This document shows positions 32,868 to 41,022 of a stretch of DNA of 64,000 nt, piece after piece. The stretch is taken from NCBI RefSeq assembly GCF_003208215.1, contig NZ_QKLW01000001.1, positions 62,001 through 126,000 of the forward strand. The letters run 5' to 3'. The notes under the pieces were generated by a model, which was not told the DNA's origin, ran no database searches, and saw only the letters and a list, made by a program, of their open reading frames with translations. The translations under genes and the position numbers were made by a program. The stretch is from Marinomonas alcarazii. GTDB taxonomy: Bacteria > Pseudomonadota > Gammaproteobacteria > Pseudomonadales > Marinomonadaceae. Within the stretch, counting starts at the first letter, position 1, and each line of letters starts with the position of its first letter.

Positions 32868-33067
32868 TTAGGTCTTCAGACCGACAAAAAAGCACTCTAT
32901 ATTTAATCTGAAACCTTGTCGCGCTAAAGCACGACCTACAAAAATCAGTCACCTGTAGGTCGGTCTTTAGGCCGACAAAAAAGCACTCTATATTTAATCT
33001 GAAACCTTGTCGCGCTAAAGCACGACCTACAAAAATCAATCATCTGTAGGTCGGTCTTTAGGCCGAC
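32868..33067. repeat. REP-type palindromic array, 91-bp units
   Basis: A 91-bp unit recurs: the CCGACA landmark falls at 32881, 32972 and 33063. Within it, forward palindromes GTAGGTCGGTCTTTAGGCCGAC (32955-32976 and 33046-33067, with a degenerate copy at 32868-32885) alternate with inverted copies (32916-32940, 33007-33030). The GTAG head plus a hairpin with a TTTA/CTTTAG loop is the form of RAYT-associated REP sequences arranged as BIMEs. The two complete units are almost identical. Confidence 0.85.
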
Positions 33068-33086
33068 AGAAACATTTACAAGTGAC

Positions 33087-33407
33087 TCACAGGCAGTTCG
33101 CGGGTTTTGGAAGACCAGCAATTTTAGCGGCTAGCTTAGGTGGGCTACCCGGGAAAAGCGTCATCAAATAAATGCTACGGCCTTTTTCCGCGCCAAGTTT
33201 TTTGGATACGGCTTTGACTAATGGTCGCATGGCGGGTGACACTTCAAATTCTTCATAGAAATCTCGTAATAAATAAATGATTTCCCAGTGCGCGTCCGTT
33301 AGCTCGATTTCAACCTCTTGGGCGAGTTGGTTAGCAAGTTCTGGTGTCCAGTCTTGCAGGTTTAGCAAATAGCCTTCTTCATCTAAAACCAAAGTATTGT
33401 CTGTCAT
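33087..33407 (-). CDS. tusE: Sulfurtransferase TusE (DsrC family)
   Basis: Accepts sulfur from TusBCD and passes it to MnmA for tRNA 2-thiolation. The 106-residue product has the DsrC pattern: DEEGYLLNLQDWTPELANQLA, DAHWEIIYLLRDFYEEFEVSPAMR and the C-terminal LPKPANCL with the persulfide-carrying penultimate cysteine. ATG 33407 is used; the frame extension upstream has no family match. It is the last of four tus genes, with five bases to tusB. Confidence 0.95.
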   Translation of the reverse strand: MTDNTLVLDEEGYLLNLQDWTPELANQLAQEVEIELTDAHWEIIYLLRDFYEEFEVSPAMRPLVKAVSKKLGAEKGRSIYLMTLFPGSPPKLAAKIAGLPKPANCL

Positions 33408-33412
33408 ATTGA

Positions 33413-33700
33413 TTACCAACTTATATTTGCTTCTGCTGCAAACGTTAACTCTACCCATTCTTCGTCTGTAAGTGCGACACCGACTGTTGGCGATAAGCCA
33501 TAGGCAGCAACATCACTTTGCAAATAATAAAGAGTGATCTCTTTTTCTTTTATAAGAGTTTGCATCTTCTCAGCGTACTGAATGCTTTTTAGAAAACCGT
33601 CTTCAATCAGTAAGACTTGGTCACCTGCTTGCAGGCTATTTTGCCACGTTGTTTCTAGTGAGGCAGGGTAATCGAGTTGATTTATCTGGTGGAGTCGCAT
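33413..33700 (-). CDS. tusB: Sulfur-relay protein TusB (DsrH family)
   Basis: A 95-residue subunit of the TusBCD heterohexamer. It begins MRLHQINQLDYP, and the QAGDQVLLIEDGFL strand-loop region corresponds to the DsrH fold. It lacks the active cysteine, as TusB normally does. It starts two bases after the tusC stop. The frame upstream to 33748 belongs to the tusC overlap and is not used. Confidence 0.88.
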   Translation of the reverse strand: MRLHQINQLDYPASLETTWQNSLQAGDQVLLIEDGFLKSIQYAEKMQTLIKEKEITLYYLQSDVAAYGLSPTVGVALTDEEWVELTFAAEANISW

Positions 33701-33702
33701 AA

Positions 33703-34050
33703 TTAAAACCGAAAAACCTGTTGGTATTGTGAAAACATTGTCTGCCACTCGGTACTATCCAGTGGTGTGACGCCTTGCCATGAAGTGGTGCTATTCAGCC
33801 ATGAATGGTTTTTTTCTATATAGACGTTTTCAATATCATAAAACTCGAGTCCAGCGAGCAGCTTGTGCAGGTTTTTGCCATGTTCCGCTGTTGGTTGTTG
33901 AGCGTCAGATAAAAGCGCCAACGCCGCGCCGGATAAGCATAAATCAACAGGTTGCTCGAATGTGGCCAATACGAGAGCTAGATCTAGTCCTTCTTTACAA
34001 GCCAAGCTCGAATAGGGGCTGGTATTTAGGTGGATCAAAGTGTGTTTCAT
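33703..34050 (-). CDS. tusC: Sulfur-relay protein TusC (DsrF family)
   Basis: A 115-residue DsrE/F-fold subunit of TusBCD. Marks are STSPYSSLACKEGLDLALVLATFEQPVDL-like opening (here NTSPYSSLACKEGLD) and LSGAALALLSD. It is positioned between tusD and tusB, with four and two bases of separation. Confidence 0.9.
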   Translation of the reverse strand: MKHTLIHLNTSPYSSLACKEGLDLALVLATFEQPVDLCLSGAALALLSDAQQPTAEHGKNLHKLLAGLEFYDIENVYIEKNHSWLNSTTSWQGVTPLDSTEWQTMFSQYQQVFRF

Positions 34051-34054
34051 GAGG

Positions 34055-34447
34055 CTACCTAAACTGAATAATTTTGTTGGTTGTGTTCATAAGATCAACA
34101 AGAGTCCCCAAGCCTTCAAGCTGAAAGTGCTCCGCAAGCGTATGCTGTTCTAGTTCATAGCGACGACTTTCACCTTCATTGATAATGCCACGTCTTACCG
34201 CCGCGGCAATGCATAAATACAGTGGAATGTTATTTTGTTCTGCTATTTCTTGCCATGCTCGGGTGAGGTTGATTTCATCCCTGGGCGGCTGTGCCACTTG
34301 GTTGCCAATTAATACAGCATCTTCATAAAAGAAGACACCTTTGATGCTATCGGGGGATTTATTCAGAGCAGCACGAATGAAGCGCAGTGCAGTGTGACAG
34401 GCTTTGCTGTGATAAGGCGAACCCGTAATGAGCAGAGTGTATTGCAT
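34055..34447 (-). CDS. tusD: Sulfurtransferase TusD (DsrE family)
   Basis: Catalytic subunit of TusBCD; takes sulfur from TusA. The 130-residue product opens MQYTLLITGSPYHSKACHTALRFI-like, has VFFYEDAVLIGN, and the active cysteine in IPLYLCIAAAVRRGI. ATG 34447 has AAGG about nine bases upstream, so the six-residue longer frame is not needed. First gene of tusDCBE; the whole relay feeds MnmA (16992-18113). Confidence 0.93.
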   Translation of the reverse strand: MQYTLLITGSPYHSKACHTALRFIRAALNKSPDSIKGVFFYEDAVLIGNQVAQPPRDEINLTRAWQEIAEQNNIPLYLCIAAAVRRGIINEGESRRYELEQHTLAEHFQLEGLGTLVDLMNTTNKIIQFR

Positions 34448-34486
34448 TAAAAATAACCTTGGCATGAGATACGGTAAATTTTACAC

Positions 34487-34515
34487 ACAAAAAAGGCCGC
34501 AGTCAGCGGCCTTTT
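34487..34515 (-). terminator. Terminator after yccA
   Basis: AAAAGGCCGC pairs perfectly with GCGGCCTTTT around a 5-nt loop; on the minus strand TTTTTTGTG follows, between the yccA stop and tusD. Confidence 0.88.
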
Positions 34516-34532
34516 AAAAATGCTAATTAGGA

Positions 34533-35189
34533 TTAATCGTCGTTAGCCATGCCAAGTAAAGACAATACGCTTAGGAACATGTTGTATAGAGAAACATACA
34601 AGTTCACAGTAGCCATGATGTAGTTAGTTTCACCACCACGTACGATTTCGCTAGTCTGCAATAAGATAACCGCTGCAGAGAACAAGGCAAAACCTGCAGA
34701 GATGAAGATTTGCAACGCTGGCATCTGAACGAAAAATCCGGCAATGACAGCAAACAGCAAGACAAAGAAGCCGACTGTGATGAATCCATTTAGGAAACTA
34801 AAGTCTTTCTTAGAAATAAGTGCGTAAGCTGACAAGCCTAGGAAAGATAGGCCAGTGATGCCTAATGCGCTCATGATCAAGCTAGAGCCGTTTGATAGGC
34901 TCAAGTAAGCCGTCAGGATTGGACCAAGGGTTAAGCCCATGAAACCAGTCAGAGCGAATACACACAAAATACCAGCAGAGCTGTTTTTAAACTTGTGTGT
35001 TAGGAAAAGTAAGCCATAAAAGCCTACAAGAGTAATAATGAGTCCCGGATGTGGGAGGTTTAATGCCATGCTCATGCCCGCAGTGAAGGCGCTGAACAAA
35101 AGGGTAAGCGACAACAGCCCGTATGTATTGCGGAGCGTTTTGTTTGCCGCTTGTGACGTATGTGTCGAAAGGGCTTCTGTGTAACGCAT
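34533..35189 (-). CDS. yccA: Bax inhibitor-1/YccA family membrane protein
   Basis: Inner-membrane protein with seven hydrophobic helices; E. coli YccA is a substrate and modulator of the protease FtsH. The 218-residue product shows LRNTYGLLSLTLLFSAFTAG, the conserved central helices and the C-terminal MATVNLYVSLYNMFLSVLSLLGMANDD ending typical of this family. AAAGGAG is placed about seven bases before the ATG. yccA next to tusE-type genes is also the E. coli order. Confidence 0.95.
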   Translation of the reverse strand: MRYTEALSTHTSQAANKTLRNTYGLLSLTLLFSAFTAGMSMALNLPHPGLIITLVGFYGLLFLTHKFKNSSAGILCVFALTGFMGLTLGPILTAYLSLSNGSSLIMSALGITGLSFLGLSAYALISKKDFSFLNGFITVGFFVLLFAVIAGFFVQMPALQIFISAGFALFSAAVILLQTSEIVRGGETNYIMATVNLYVSLYNMFLSVLSLLGMANDD

Positions 35190-35283
35190 GAGATTACTCC
35201 TTTAAGGTTTAAGACATTCAATAGACTTAATATGAGGCTGAAAGTTCCAAACTTCAAGCTAGATTATTTATTCTATGCAAAAT

Positions 35284-35320
35284 ACCAAAAAAGCACCGAG
35301 GATATCGATGCTTTTTTGGT
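35284..35320 (-). terminator. Terminator after hpf
   Basis: A 12-bp perfect stem ACCAAAAAAGCA with a 13-nt loop, containing the T run on the outgoing minus strand, 40 bp past the hpf stop. Confidence 0.75.
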
Positions 35321-35360
35321 GTTTTGTTTGCTTGGCTACGACTTGTTTCGAAACCCGTGA

Positions 35361-35672
35361 TTAAGATGTTAACGACTTGGTTGCAGAGGCTTGTTTGGTT
35401 TTGTGTTTGTCTACCTGTCTGGTTAATTTGTCTACCATTTCATCTATCGCGTAAAACAGTCTGTCTTCTGAAGACGCCGCCGCGAAAATTTCTTTGCCCG
35501 GTAAGTGTATGCAAGCTTCTGCTTTTTGGGATTTATTGTCTTTAAGAAGAGTGACTTGAACAGAAGTAATTTGATCGGTCAGTTTTGACACTTTCTCAAG
35601 TTTTTCATTGATGTGGTCTTTAATGGCTGGGGTGACGTCGATATGGTGTCCAGAAATTTTGGTAGTGTGCAT
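35361..35672 (-). CDS. hpf: Ribosome hibernation promoting factor (HPF/RaiA)
   Basis: Binds the 30S subunit in stationary phase. The 103-residue short-form protein reads ISGHHIDVTPAIKDHINEKLEKV, and the basic stretch VTLLKDNKSQKAEACIHLPGKEIFA; it ends with a KHKTKQ basic tail. ATG 35672 has GGAGG eight bases upstream; the longer frame to 35723 is not used. Not in its common rpoN-hpf context. A 231-bp region upstream (35673-35903) separates it from the divergent dnaT-like gene and should hold both promoters. Confidence 0.95.
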   Translation of the reverse strand: MHTTKISGHHIDVTPAIKDHINEKLEKVSKLTDQITSVQVTLLKDNKSQKAEACIHLPGKEIFAAASSEDRLFYAIDEMVDKLTRQVDKHKTKQASATKSLTS

Positions 35673-35903
35673 ACTACTTTCCTCCAGAGTAACGTTCGCG
35701 ATGCAGCACGGAGAAAAAATCAAATGGCTCGATACATGAAGACTTGATGTTCACCTTGCTGTTATTTCAGCATAGGTGTGTTTTTTTATGCTGTCAAAGA
35801 CGGACTATTTTTATTAAAAGAAGCGCAGTTTGCATGTAAGGTTGTCGTGCTAATGGCAAAGCCTTTTGATAGACTGTTGTGCTAATTATGCGAAGCGAGA
35901 TTT

Positions 35904-36713
35904 ATGTTGGATAACGACTATTCATTACCGATATCATTTTCAATGGCCGCCCAGATTGGTCTAGAAGAGACAGTATTGCTGACCTTTCTAAAGCAGCATA
36001 CTTACCTTTCAGGCGCGAACGTAGTGCGAATTGAAATGAATCGACTTAGTGCACAGCTGCCTTTCTGGACAGTGCCTATGCTCATGCGTTTATTAACAAA
36101 TTTGCAGATTAGTCAGTTGCTAAGTTTTCAGCGCCAAGAAGAAGTCCTAGAGATTCAATTGGCGTCATCCCAAAAAGTCGCTCAAGCGATGAAACCGGCA
36201 GTAGAAAAAGTGCCGAAAGAAGATCCATTGATGGAGAAAATGGACAGATTGCATCGAGCTTCTCGGGATAAGACGGAAGAATTTACTCCGCAACCAAAAA
36301 GCTATCCTGCAAAGCAACCGGTTCGACAATACGAAACGCCGTTCACTCCCCCTGTGGTGAATGACAGACGAGGCGTGACGGATTTTGATTTATACTTAGA
36401 GCAGAAAGAACGCGCTAGGCAACCCGACCAATGGCAGCCGGAAGAGGCAACATTAGAACAAATTGGTCAGGCTGGCATTGCTCGTGATTTTGCGCTGTCT
36501 CTACAAGCCGAATTTTTGCTAAGAATCAAAGAGCAGCGGAAAAATGTCAGAACTTGGAACAGCGAATTTTTTAAATACGTAAAACGTCAGTGGCAATACA
36601 AACAATCGGATAGGTCTTCATATGAAGGAACCTCAGGCAGTACAAAATTTACTAAAACCTCTAGAGAACAAGTTAGCGACGCCCTCAACAACATCCACGA
36701 CACAGACTGGTGA
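35904..36713 (+). CDS. DnaT-like primosomal protein with C-terminal ssDNA-binding domain
   Basis: A 269-residue protein. N-terminal part (1-95) is a winged-helix-like region (PISFSMAAQIGLEETVLLTFLKQH). A proline-rich linker (about 105-150) follows. The C-terminal DnaT domain (about 155-235) is recognisable by DFDLYLEQKERARQPDQWQPEE, GIARDFALSLQAEFLLRIKEQ and WNSEFFKYVKRQWQYKQ. In E. coli DnaT acts with PriA/PriB to reload DnaB-DnaC at restarted forks. The next gene encodes a helicase-loader-like protein and overlaps by 92 bp, mirroring dnaT-dnaC. Domain assignment is confident; the restart role is inferred. Confidence 0.85.
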   Translation: MLDNDYSLPISFSMAAQIGLEETVLLTFLKQHTYLSGANVVRIEMNRLSAQLPFWTVPMLMRLLTNLQISQLLSFQRQEEVLEIQLASSQKVAQAMKPAVEKVPKEDPLMEKMDRLHRASRDKTEEFTPQPKSYPAKQPVRQYETPFTPPVVNDRRGVTDFDLYLEQKERARQPDQWQPEEATLEQIGQAGIARDFALSLQAEFLLRIKEQRKNVRTWNSEFFKYVKRQWQYKQSDRSSYEGTSGSTKFTKTSREQVSDALNNIHDTDW

Positions 36714-37437
36714 GTATGGTTCGGCCGGAGCTGCCCGTGATTCCGGCCCGACAGAAGCAGATCAACAAACTCGCGTACTAGTAAATATGTTGTTTGCGCG
36801 CTTTAAAGCAATTTATACCCATAAATTTGCGTCAGCTTACAGCACCACAGATGAAGTGAAGCTTGCAAAGCGTGAGTGGGCCATTGCTTTAAAAGGCTTT
36901 CAAGAGCCTCTGTTGGCGTACGCAGTAGAGCGAACCAAAGAAGTTCATGCTTGGCCTCCGACCATTGCGGACTTTTTGAAGCTAATTAATACCGCATACA
37001 AAGCCTACGGTTTGGTAGATCCTCGTTCAGCTTACCTAGAAGCGTGTGCTTGTCGCACGGATCCTTTACGGTATAAATGGAGTCACCCTGCGGTATTTTT
37101 TGCGGGCTCTGAAGTGGGTTGGTACAAATTGAAATCCGAAGAAGAGCGTGTGAGCTGGCCTTTGTTTGAGCAAAGCTACCTGAAAGTCGTCGATCGAGTG
37201 ATTGCTGGTGAACGCTTAGTCATTCCTAAAGTTGTCATGATTGAAAATAAGCAAACCCTCAACGTAAAAGACTTGGCAAACGTAATCGCCAAAGAACTCT
37301 CTGTTGATGAAGAACAGATCACGCCTTTGCTTTATTACACCCAAAAAACCAGCGGAACGGGTGTACGTGCAAGGTATAGAGAAATTTGTCAGCAAAAGCT
37401 GAAAGAAATGGGTTATAAAGGCCATCTTCCTGATTAA
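36622..37437 (+). CDS. Lambda P-like replicative helicase loader
   Basis: A 271-residue protein resembling the phage lambda replication protein P. Shared pattern: a helix with ADQQTRVLVNMLFARFKAI, then DEVKLAKREWAIALKGF and HAWPPTIADFLKLI, corresponding to lambda EVNEIRRQWVLAF and PSPGQFVAW, and a late FEQSYLKVVDRVIAGERLVIP like lambda MTARINRGEAIPEP. No Walker A is present, so it is not a DnaC/DnaI AAA+ loader. The first 31 codons lie in another frame inside the dnaT-like gene; TAGG seven bases before the ATG supports this start. Inferred function: loading DnaB, with the DnaT-like protein as partner. It sits in core genome, so it is a domesticated gene rather than prophage cargo. Confidence 0.8.
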   Translation: MKEPQAVQNLLKPLENKLATPSTTSTTQTGEYGSAGAARDSGPTEADQQTRVLVNMLFARFKAIYTHKFASAYSTTDEVKLAKREWAIALKGFQEPLLAYAVERTKEVHAWPPTIADFLKLINTAYKAYGLVDPRSAYLEACACRTDPLRYKWSHPAVFFAGSEVGWYKLKSEEERVSWPLFEQSYLKVVDRVIAGERLVIPKVVMIENKQTLNVKDLANVIAKELSVDEEQITPLLYYTQKTSGTGVRARYREICQQKLKEMGYKGHLPD

Positions 37438-37550
37438 ATGAGTTTTTCGGAAAGGTTGTTATCAATATAATTGGTTATCAGCAGGATGCTTTGTGTTTTA
37501 TTCTTCCTTGAAGGAGAGGCGCAGATAGAGGACAGTTTGGTGAGGTTGTT

Positions 37551-38192
37551 ATGCTAAAAGTATTGATTGTTGACGACCATGATGTGGTTAGCCAAGGAAT
37601 TGGTCGCGTATTACAGGATGTAAAAGGCGTTGATGTAGTCGGGGTTGTACATTCTGGGGAAGAAGCAATAGCGCACAGTAAAACGCTTCAGCCAGATATT
37701 ATACTCATGGATATTCATATGCCTGGAATTGGTGGATTGGGTGCCACAAAAGAAATTAAGCGCATTATGCCGAGAATTAAAATTATCGGTTTGTCCGCAT
37801 TGGACGACAACTTGTATCCAGTAAAATTGCTAGAAGCTGGAGCGTCAGGGTATTTGACGAAAGGCACAAAAACCTCCGAAATATTAGAGGCGATTGAAAT
37901 GGTGTCCAGAGGCGAGCATTACATATCCAAAAATATCGCCCAAAAAATGGCACTTTCTAAGTTCTCGATTGATGAACAAGGTTCGCCTTTAGGGCAATTG
38001 TCCGACCGGGAGTTACAAGTAGCTCAGATGATTATTGATTGTAAAAAATCCCATGAGATAGCTGATCTACTCAATGTTAGTCCAAAAACCGTGAGCACAT
38101 ACCGTACTCGCATTTTTTCCAAGTTAAACATAGACAGTGATGTGGAATTGATTCATCTAGCGATACGTTACAATGTACTTGGTATGGGCTAG
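37551..38192 (+). CDS. gacA: Response regulator GacA/UvrY
   Basis: Two-component transcription factor partnered with GacS/BarA, typically activating CsrA-binding small RNAs. Receiver domain 1-120 with acidic pair D8/D9, phosphorylation aspartate D54 (ILMDIHMPG) and K105-type lysine (GYLTKGT). LuxR-type HTH at about 148-200 (LSDRELQVAQMII, SPKTVSTYRTRIFSKLNI). The 213-residue length and its position directly upstream of uvrC (18 bp) are diagnostic. No sensor kinase is in the window. Confidence 0.97.
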   Translation: MLKVLIVDDHDVVSQGIGRVLQDVKGVDVVGVVHSGEEAIAHSKTLQPDIILMDIHMPGIGGLGATKEIKRIMPRIKIIGLSALDDNLYPVKLLEAGASGYLTKGTKTSEILEAIEMVSRGEHYISKNIAQKMALSKFSIDEQGSPLGQLSDRELQVAQMIIDCKKSHEIADLLNVSPKTVSTYRTRIFSKLNIDSDVELIHLAIRYNVLGMG

Positions 38193-38210
38193 GCGAAAAA
38201 CGAGGTTTGT

Positions 38211-40034
38211 TTGAGCCATTCAGAATTTGATCCTAAGCATTTTGTTAGCAACTTAACCACACGTCCGGGCGTATATCGCATGTACGACGTAAACGGTGAG
38301 TTGCTCTATGTCGGAAAAGCAAAAAATCTAAAAAATCGTGTTGCGAGCTACTTCCGTGTGACAGGGTTAACGACCAAGACCATGGCCTTGGTGAGTCGTA
38401 TTCACTCCATCGAAATTGCTGTTACCAAAAGCGAAACGGAAGCCTTGCTTCTGGAGCAAACGCTTATTAAGCAGCATCGTCCGCCTTATAATATCTTGTT
38501 GCGAGACGATAAATCTTACCCATATATTCTGTTGTCGAATCACCATCATCCGGCCTTATTGTTTCGTCGTGGCGATAAAACCGACAAAGGTACCTTGTTT
38601 GGCCCGTTTCCTAGCGGCAGTGCCGTCAAAGAAAGTCTGAACACCATGCAAAAGGTCTTCAAAGTACGTCAGTGTGAAGACAGCACGTATTCGAACCGAT
38701 CTCGCCCTTGTTTGCAGTATCAAATCAAACGCTGCTCAGGGCCATGTGTGAACCTGATTAGTGACGAAGAATACGAAAACGATGTGCGTCATGCGCGCAT
38801 GTTCTTACAAGGCAAAGACCAAGAGCTGACCGCTGAAATAAGCGCGCAAATGAGTGCCGCCGCCGCAGACATGGAATTTGAACGCGCAGCGGAGCTGCGA
38901 GATCAAATCATCCAGCTAAAACACATCCAAGAACAGCAGCACGTTTATGGGCAAACAGGCGAAGCCGATATCATCGCCGCCATTATTCAGCCGGGTGGCT
39001 TGTGTGTGCATGTGATGATGGTGCGCAAAGGTAAGGTGGTTGGCAGCAAAAGCCACTACCCAAAAATGCCGATCGAAATCACAGAAGGCGAATTATTATC
39101 GTCTTTTATCGCTCAATTTTACCTTGGTGGTATTCAAGAGTTACCTAAGACGCTTATTATTAGTCATCAACTAGACGATGCGGAAGCGCTGGTGGAAGGT
39201 ATTTTTGCCACCACGCAGAAGAAAATCGAAGTACTAGATAACGTAAGAGGCCAACGTGCTCGTTGGTTAGAGCTAGCAAAACTCAACGCAGAACAAGGCC
39301 TGCAAGCAAGGCTTTCTGATAAACGTAATCATTTTAGTCGTATCACCGCGCTGCAAAAGCTATTAGGTTTTTCAGAAGCGCCAATGCACATGGAATGTTT
39401 CGATATCAGTCACTCTAGTGGTGAAGCCACTGTGGCATCTTGCGTGGTGTTTGGCCCCGACGGCCCCGATAAAAAACGCTATCGATCTTTTAACATCGAA
39501 GGTGTGGAAGCAGGGGACGATTATGGTGCTATGAAGCAGGCTCTAACTCGTCGTTACAAACGCGTGAAAAGTGGCGAGTTGGACGCACCAGATGTTTTGC
39601 TCATTGATGGTGGTAAAGGGCAATTAACGCAAGCCGAAGCCGTATTAAAAGAGCTTGGTCTGGTCGATATCTTTTTATTGGGTGTAGCAAAAGGCGATAC
39701 GCGCAAACCCGGTCTTGAAACCTTATATATTGGTTCAAAAGAAGATGAAGTGGTGCTGCCGCCAGATTCGGCCGCATTGCACCTCATTCAGCATATACGA
39801 GATGAAGCTCATAGGTTTGCGGTAAAAAGCCATCGCCGCAGACGTGACAAGAAACGACGTCACTCCGTCTTGGAAGAGATTCCCGGTATTGGGCCAAATC
39901 GCCGTAAAGAGCTACTGACGGCTTTTGGGGGCTACCAAGAACTGTTGTCAGCGAGTCAGGAAAATATCGCAAAGGTAAAAGGGATTAGCGCGAAAAAAGC
40001 GGAAGAAATTTATCTCTACCTCCATAAGAGTTAA
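38211..40034 (+). CDS. uvrC: Excinuclease ABC subunit C
   Basis: Makes both incisions in nucleotide excision repair. GIY-YIG nuclease (about 15-95: RPGVYRMYDVNGELLYVGKA), the UVR motif (about 205-240: ADMEFERAAELRDQI), the RNase H-like endonuclease with MECFDISHSSGE and LIDGGKGQL, and a C-terminal helix-hairpin-helix pair (EEIPGIGPNRRKELL, ISAKKAEEIY). The 607-residue length is standard. The start is TTG with GAGG five bases upstream; no ATG is closer. Coupled to gacA, as in most gammaproteobacteria. Confidence 0.98.
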   Translation: MSHSEFDPKHFVSNLTTRPGVYRMYDVNGELLYVGKAKNLKNRVASYFRVTGLTTKTMALVSRIHSIEIAVTKSETEALLLEQTLIKQHRPPYNILLRDDKSYPYILLSNHHHPALLFRRGDKTDKGTLFGPFPSGSAVKESLNTMQKVFKVRQCEDSTYSNRSRPCLQYQIKRCSGPCVNLISDEEYENDVRHARMFLQGKDQELTAEISAQMSAAAADMEFERAAELRDQIIQLKHIQEQQHVYGQTGEADIIAAIIQPGGLCVHVMMVRKGKVVGSKSHYPKMPIEITEGELLSSFIAQFYLGGIQELPKTLIISHQLDDAEALVEGIFATTQKKIEVLDNVRGQRARWLELAKLNAEQGLQARLSDKRNHFSRITALQKLLGFSEAPMHMECFDISHSSGEATVASCVVFGPDGPDKKRYRSFNIEGVEAGDDYGAMKQALTRRYKRVKSGELDAPDVLLIDGGKGQLTQAEAVLKELGLVDIFLLGVAKGDTRKPGLETLYIGSKEDEVVLPPDSAALHLIQHIRDEAHRFAVKSHRRRRDKKRRHSVLEEIPGIGPNRRKELLTAFGGYQELLSASQENIAKVKGISAKKAEEIYLYLHKS

Positions 40035-40097
40035 GCTTGGCTAAGTGTTGGTGCATTTAGCGTAATAACTAGGAATGCTTTAAAAATTAGGAATAAC

Positions 40098-40658
40098 ATG
40101 AACATACCGAATATATTAACTTCCGTGCGGATCTTTATGATTCCTGTTTTGGTAGCGATCTACTATTTACCATGGGAAGGGCGTTATTACACCAGTGCGA
40201 TTATATTTGCTTTGGCCGCTTTTACAGACTGGTTAGATGGTTACCTGGCTAGGAAGCTGGATCAAACCACACCCTTTGGGGCGTTTTTTGATCCCGTGGC
40301 GGATAAGTTGATGGTATCCATTGCTTTGGTGTTGTTAGTCGCAAGCTACGCAAACCCATTATTGACCTTAGCCAGTGCCGTGATTGTTGGACGAGAGATC
40401 GTTATTTCAGCATTGCGAGAATGGATGGCGGAAATGGGGAAACGCGCCAGTGTTGCGGTGTCTTTCATTGGTAAGCTGAAAACCACCATGCAAATGTTGG
40501 CGATTTTCATTTTATTGGGCAGTCGACCAGACACGGTTTCTGCTCATGTTGGGGAAGCGGTTCTAATCGCAGCGGCCTTATTAACGCTTTGGTCTATGTA
40601 TATTTACCTAAAAGCGGCTTGGCCTGCGCTAATGCCTAAAGAGTCGAACAAAAACTAA
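40098..40658 (+). CDS. pgsA: CDP-diacylglycerol-glycerol-3-phosphate 3-phosphatidyltransferase
   Basis: Makes phosphatidylglycerol phosphate, precursor of PG and cardiolipin, in the inner membrane. The 186-residue product has the CDP-alcohol phosphotransferase motif DWLDGYLAR followed by G and two aspartates in FGAFFDPVADK (about 43-69), and several membrane helices. It starts MNIPNILTSVRIFMIPVLV as in E. coli. Conserved order gacA-uvrC-pgsA-tRNA. Confidence 0.97.
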   Translation: MNIPNILTSVRIFMIPVLVAIYYLPWEGRYYTSAIIFALAAFTDWLDGYLARKLDQTTPFGAFFDPVADKLMVSIALVLLVASYANPLLTLASAVIVGREIVISALREWMAEMGKRASVAVSFIGKLKTTMQMLAIFILLGSRPDTVSAHVGEAVLIAAALLTLWSMYIYLKAAWPALMPKESNKN

Positions 40659-40707
40659 ACAGATTTAGAAAAAGTGCCTAAGTTAGTTATTTATTTGGAT
40701 TTTTTCC

Positions 40708-40735
40708 TTGACGTGAAAGCTCAAATACATAGAAT
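40708..40735 (+). promoter_or_regulatory. Sigma-70 promoter for the tRNA-Gly/Cys/Leu cluster
   Basis: TTGACG, 16 bases, TAGAAT, with a GC-containing discriminator (AGGCACCG), 20 bp before tRNA-Gly. Confidence 0.7.
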
Positions 40736-40754
40736 AGGCACCGTCTTTTGAGAC

Positions 40755-40829
40755 GCGGGAATAGCTCAGTGGTAGAGCACAACCTTGCCAAGGTTGGGGT
40801 CGCGAGTTCGAGCCTCGTTTCCCGCTCCA
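40755..40829 (+). tRNA. tRNA-Gly(GCC)
   Basis: 75-nt cloverleaf with encoded CCA. Acceptor GCGGGAA pairs TTCCCGC; anticodon GCC in TTGCCAA; TTCGAGC T-loop. First of three tandem tRNA genes after pgsA. Confidence 0.98.
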
Positions 40830-40850
40830 TCAAAAGATAATCTGATAGAA

Positions 40851-40924
40851 GGCCGGATGGCAGAGTGGTCATGCAGCGGACTGCAACTCCGTGAACGCCG
40901 GTTCGATTCCGACTCCGGCCTCCA
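40851..40924 (+). tRNA. tRNA-Cys(GCA)
   Basis: 74-nt cloverleaf with encoded CCA. Acceptor GGCCGGA pairs TCCGGCC; anticodon GCA in ACTGCAACT; T-loop GTTCGATTC. 21 bp after tRNA-Gly. Confidence 0.98.
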
Positions 40925-40935
40925 AAATCAGATAT

Positions 40936-41022
40936 GCCCGGGTGGTGAAATTGGTAGACACACAAGACTTAAAATCTTGCGCTTTAACGAGCGTACCGGT
41001 TCGATTCCGGTCCCGGGCACCA
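40936..41022 (+). tRNA. tRNA-Leu(TAA), island insertion site
   Basis: 87-nt class II tRNA with long variable arm and encoded CCA. Acceptor GCCCGGG pairs CCCGGGC; anticodon TAA. The tyrosine integrase gene begins 174 bp beyond its 3' end, so this is the probable attachment gene. I found no second copy of its 3' end downstream. Confidence 0.98.

Noticed and set aside
32836..33039. Minus-strand frame of 67 codons over the REP array
   Set aside because: Its two halves are the 91-bp DNA repeat read twice; it is a by-product of the palindromic array, not a gene.
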